From UBA1952 sp965200035 (GTDB taxonomy: Bacteria > Bacteroidota > Bacteroidia > Chitinophagales > Chitinophagaceae): a DNA stretch of 64,000 nt. The notes beneath the pieces were generated by a model. That model was given only the letters and a program-made list of their open reading frames with translations. It made no database searches and was not told where the DNA came from. Location of the stretch: positions 2,294,001 through 2,358,000 of the forward strand of contig OZ241334.1 in the NCBI GenBank assembly GCA_965200035.1. The letters are read 5' to 3'. Shown piece after piece: positions 62,138 through 64,000 of the stretch; the first letter of the stretch is position 1, and each line of letters opens with the position of its first letter. A program made the translations under genes and the position numbers.

Positions 62138-64000
62138 ATGAAAACAACCCTTCTTAAATCTCTGGCTACGGCCACATTGCTCGCAGGCAGCTTCAATGCT
62201 TTTTCACAGGCAAACGACTGGATCCTGCCACCAAGCACCAAAATACATTTCACTACTTCTTCAGGCACAGCATCAACGCTGCCGGGCACTTCTGCCATCA
62301 GCGGATGCGGCGCCGGACCTACTTATCTATTCCAACAGCGCGCCAGCACTATATCGCCCGGCTCATCCGGCAGCGGAATGGTGTTTGTGGACAACTGCGG
62401 TATCTACAACCTTTCCGGCACCAATATTGGTAGCGGCACTTATCAGAATGTATTTTACATTCCCGGACAGTGCAAGCAATATTATGCGATTGGCTGGGAA
62501 AGTGTATTCGGACCACCACATGGCAATAAGCTCACGATCAGGACGCTTGATGCAACCAACCCGGCAGCCATTACCGAGACAACCAGCGCAGATCTGATCA
62601 ACGATGGCTACGCACACTCAGGCATCTCTATAGCTGTAGCGCCGCTGGACAGCAATGGCTCGCGCAGAGTATATATAAGTGATGGCAATACGCTGAAGCT
62701 GCTGACTATTGCCGCTAATGGCAGCTATGGTTCACTGGCCAATATAAAAACGCTGACTAATCAACTCGACAGCAGAACGAATATGGAAGTAACTCCGGAC
62801 GGTAAAAAGCTGCTGATGCTGGACCTGAGCGGTGCTGTGTTGCTGCAGGATCTGGTGAATATAACCAGCTCGCCTGTTACGCTCAGCAATAGCCTTCCAA
62901 TTGTTCCCGGCGGCTCTGTTCGCATCATCTCCGGTTTTGAATATGTGCCAATGGCTGGTAGCGGCGACCGTGTGTATATCAGCTTCCACAGCTGGACAAA
63001 CTACATTAATACTGTAGGCGGGCTGTATTATGTACCGGTAGCCAATCCGGCAGCGCCAGTTGATGTATTCACTACTGCTACTGTATCTCCGCCTTATTCC
63101 GGCTTCAACTTTGGCTTTTCCGAAATTGAGCGTGGCAAGGACGGCAAGCTATACCTGGCAATGAATCCAAACGCTTTGCCCAACGCTTATGGCTACTATA
63201 CAGTAAGCTCAGGCGGCCCGATGTATGTGCTTAATACAGGCACCAACACGATCAGCCCGCTGATGAATGGCTCTACTGCGGTGAACGGAAACAACTACGA
63301 AGGTAACTGGGGCTACTTCATCCAGGGACAGATAGATGGCGAGAATTACAGCCTGACAAACTACTCTGTATCGCCGCCAAGCTTTACGGTGAATGGCGTG
63401 GATCAGGGACCATTTATCTACCCGACTTCTGTGCCTTCTGTTTATCTGTGCAATGATTCGCTGAAGCTGAATGCTTCTCTGATCGGGGCGCATACAAGCT
63501 ATACTCTCAAAATAGAAACCGGTACTGTGGCGCCGGCCATGTTTGGCTCGTTCAGCAGCTGGGCATTTACAGCTAATCCGATCCAACCAACGCTGAATAC
63601 GGTAACTACTCCCAGCACAGCACCTAGTGTTTTGGTAAACCTGGTTAACTCTTTCCCGTGGCTGGCCAATTACAGAGGGCCATTTAGAGTTACCATGACC
63701 AGTAACAATCCGTGTAGCAGCGCTACAAGCTCTTTGTTCTTCAACTTGGTTGATCCGACGGACTTCCTGATGATTGCCCCGATTGATGGATCTTATTATA
63801 GCTCTACGCAAACGTTTAACTCAAACTGTACGAGTACCCCACGCGTGGACCCGGTGACTGGCTCAGTGACACGGCCATCTTATACAGGCGCACTTGACAG
63901 AAAGGTGATCACACCTGGCTCTGCAGGGCCTTCGTTTTTTGCAGCTGGCGTTATAAATCCTGCTTCTATACCGCCATGTTATGTTGGCTGGATGGGCGCA
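62138..64000 (+). CDS. large secreted protein, N-terminal part (3' end outside window)
   Basis: Open from ATG 62138 to the window end (621 codons). The signal peptide ends near NAFSQAND. The sequence alternates Gly/Ser/Thr/Asn-rich strands with beta-propeller-like blades (GNTLKLLTIAANGSYGSLAN, RTNMEVTPDGKKLLMLDLSG) and Cys pairs, followed by an Ig/PKD-like region from about residue 420. This is typical of large Bacteroidota surface or T9SS-exported proteins; a C-terminal sorting domain cannot be checked here. Function unknown. Confidence 0.85.
   Translation, partial: MKTTLLKSLATATLLAGSFNAFSQANDWILPPSTKIHFTTSSGTASTLPGTSAISGCGAGPTYLFQQRASTISPGSSGSGMVFVDNCGIYNLSGTNIGSGTYQNVFYIPGQCKQYYAIGWESVFGPPHGNKLTIRTLDATNPAAITETTSADLINDGYAHSGISIAVAPLDSNGSRRVYISDGNTLKLLTIAANGSYGSLANIKTLTNQLDSRTNMEVTPDGKKLLMLDLSGAVLLQDLVNITSSPVTLSNSLPIVPGGSVRIISGFEYVPMAGSGDRVYISFHSWTNYINTVGGLYYVPVANPAAPVDVFTTATVSPPYSGFNFGFSEIERGKDGKLYLAMNPNALPNAYGYYTVSSGGPMYVLNTGTNTISPLMNGSTAVNGNNYEGNWGYFIQGQIDGENYSLTNYSVSPPSFTVNGVDQGPFIYPTSVPSVYLCNDSLKLNASLIGAHTSYTLKIETGTVAPAMFGSFSSWAFTANPIQPTLNTVTTPSTAPSVLVNLVNSFPWLANYRGPFRVTMTSNNPCSSATSSLFFNLVDPTDFLMIAPIDGSYYSSTQTFNSNCTSTPRVDPVTGSVTRPSYTGALDRKVITPGSAGPSFFAAGVINPASIPPCYVGWMGA

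Noticed and set aside
1..64000. CRISPR array
   Set aside because: No series of regularly spaced 25-40-base direct repeats and no cas genes were seen.

Overview
The window is a Bacteroidota chromosome segment, most likely Chitinophagaceae or a close relative. This is inferred from the AcrAB-TolC-type operon with a lipoprotein adaptor, a large outer-membrane beta-barrel receptor, the many signal-peptide lipoproteins, a Bacteroidota-type tyrosine integrase, and weak or absent Shine-Dalgarno sites. Genus cannot be fixed from the sequence alone.

Layout. (1) 1-9.5 kb is chromosomal backbone: the end of an ABC-F ATPase, a small secreted protein, a tripartite RND efflux operon (adaptor, permease, outer-membrane factor) closed by a bidirectional terminator, and a convergent outer-membrane receptor gene. 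(2) 9.57-54.17 kb is a genomic island of about 44.6 kb inserted in the 3' part of a tRNA-Phe gene. It is bounded by a 54-bp perfect direct repeat (attL 9569-9622, attR 54119-54172). Each end carries a paired 11-bp-spaced GTTGTCGGA motif that looks like integrase arm sites. (3) 54.2-64 kb is backbone again: a NadR-like kinase, a Sua5/YciO-type protein, a GlxA-like regulator, a run of small DinB/SnoaL/SRPBCC/VOC genes, a NarL-type two-component pair, and the start of a large secreted protein.

The island is a mosaic. Its left part (11-25.7 kb) is AT-rich and holds defence genes: a decayed SIR2 gene, a DNA phosphorothioation operon (DndC, DndD, DndE) followed by an unusual putative restriction module (PLD-helicase fusion, 63-aa protein, second SMC-like ATPase, 145-aa protein), and a convergent ATPase plus TOPRIM pair resembling PARIS. 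The middle (26-37 kb) is more GC-rich. It encodes a secreted S1/P1 nuclease, a secreted caspase-like protein, two paralogous transglutaminase-like proteins (one fused to an RHS remnant and a C-terminal domain with a HGxGH motif, with a coupled lipoprotein downstream), a serine recombinase and several envelope proteins. 36.9-44.4 kb is a mobilisation module (MobC-like protein, MOB-P-like relaxase, VirD4/TraG coupling protein, candidate oriT, accessory proteins). No mating-pore genes are present, so the island looks mobilisable rather than self-transmissible. 44.9-48.1 kb is an AT-rich STAND/NB-ARC NTPase locus. 48.3-52.6 kb holds a toprim primase, an AlpA-like regulator, a small DNA methylase and a P4-type integrase, a set more familiar from Proteobacteria. 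RadC-like and MT-A70 methylase genes lie next to attR.

The most promising candidates for an undescribed system are the Dnd operon with its non-DndFGH effector module, the STAND locus with an unrecognised N-terminal domain, and the RHS/transglutaminase protein with its putative immunity lipoprotein.
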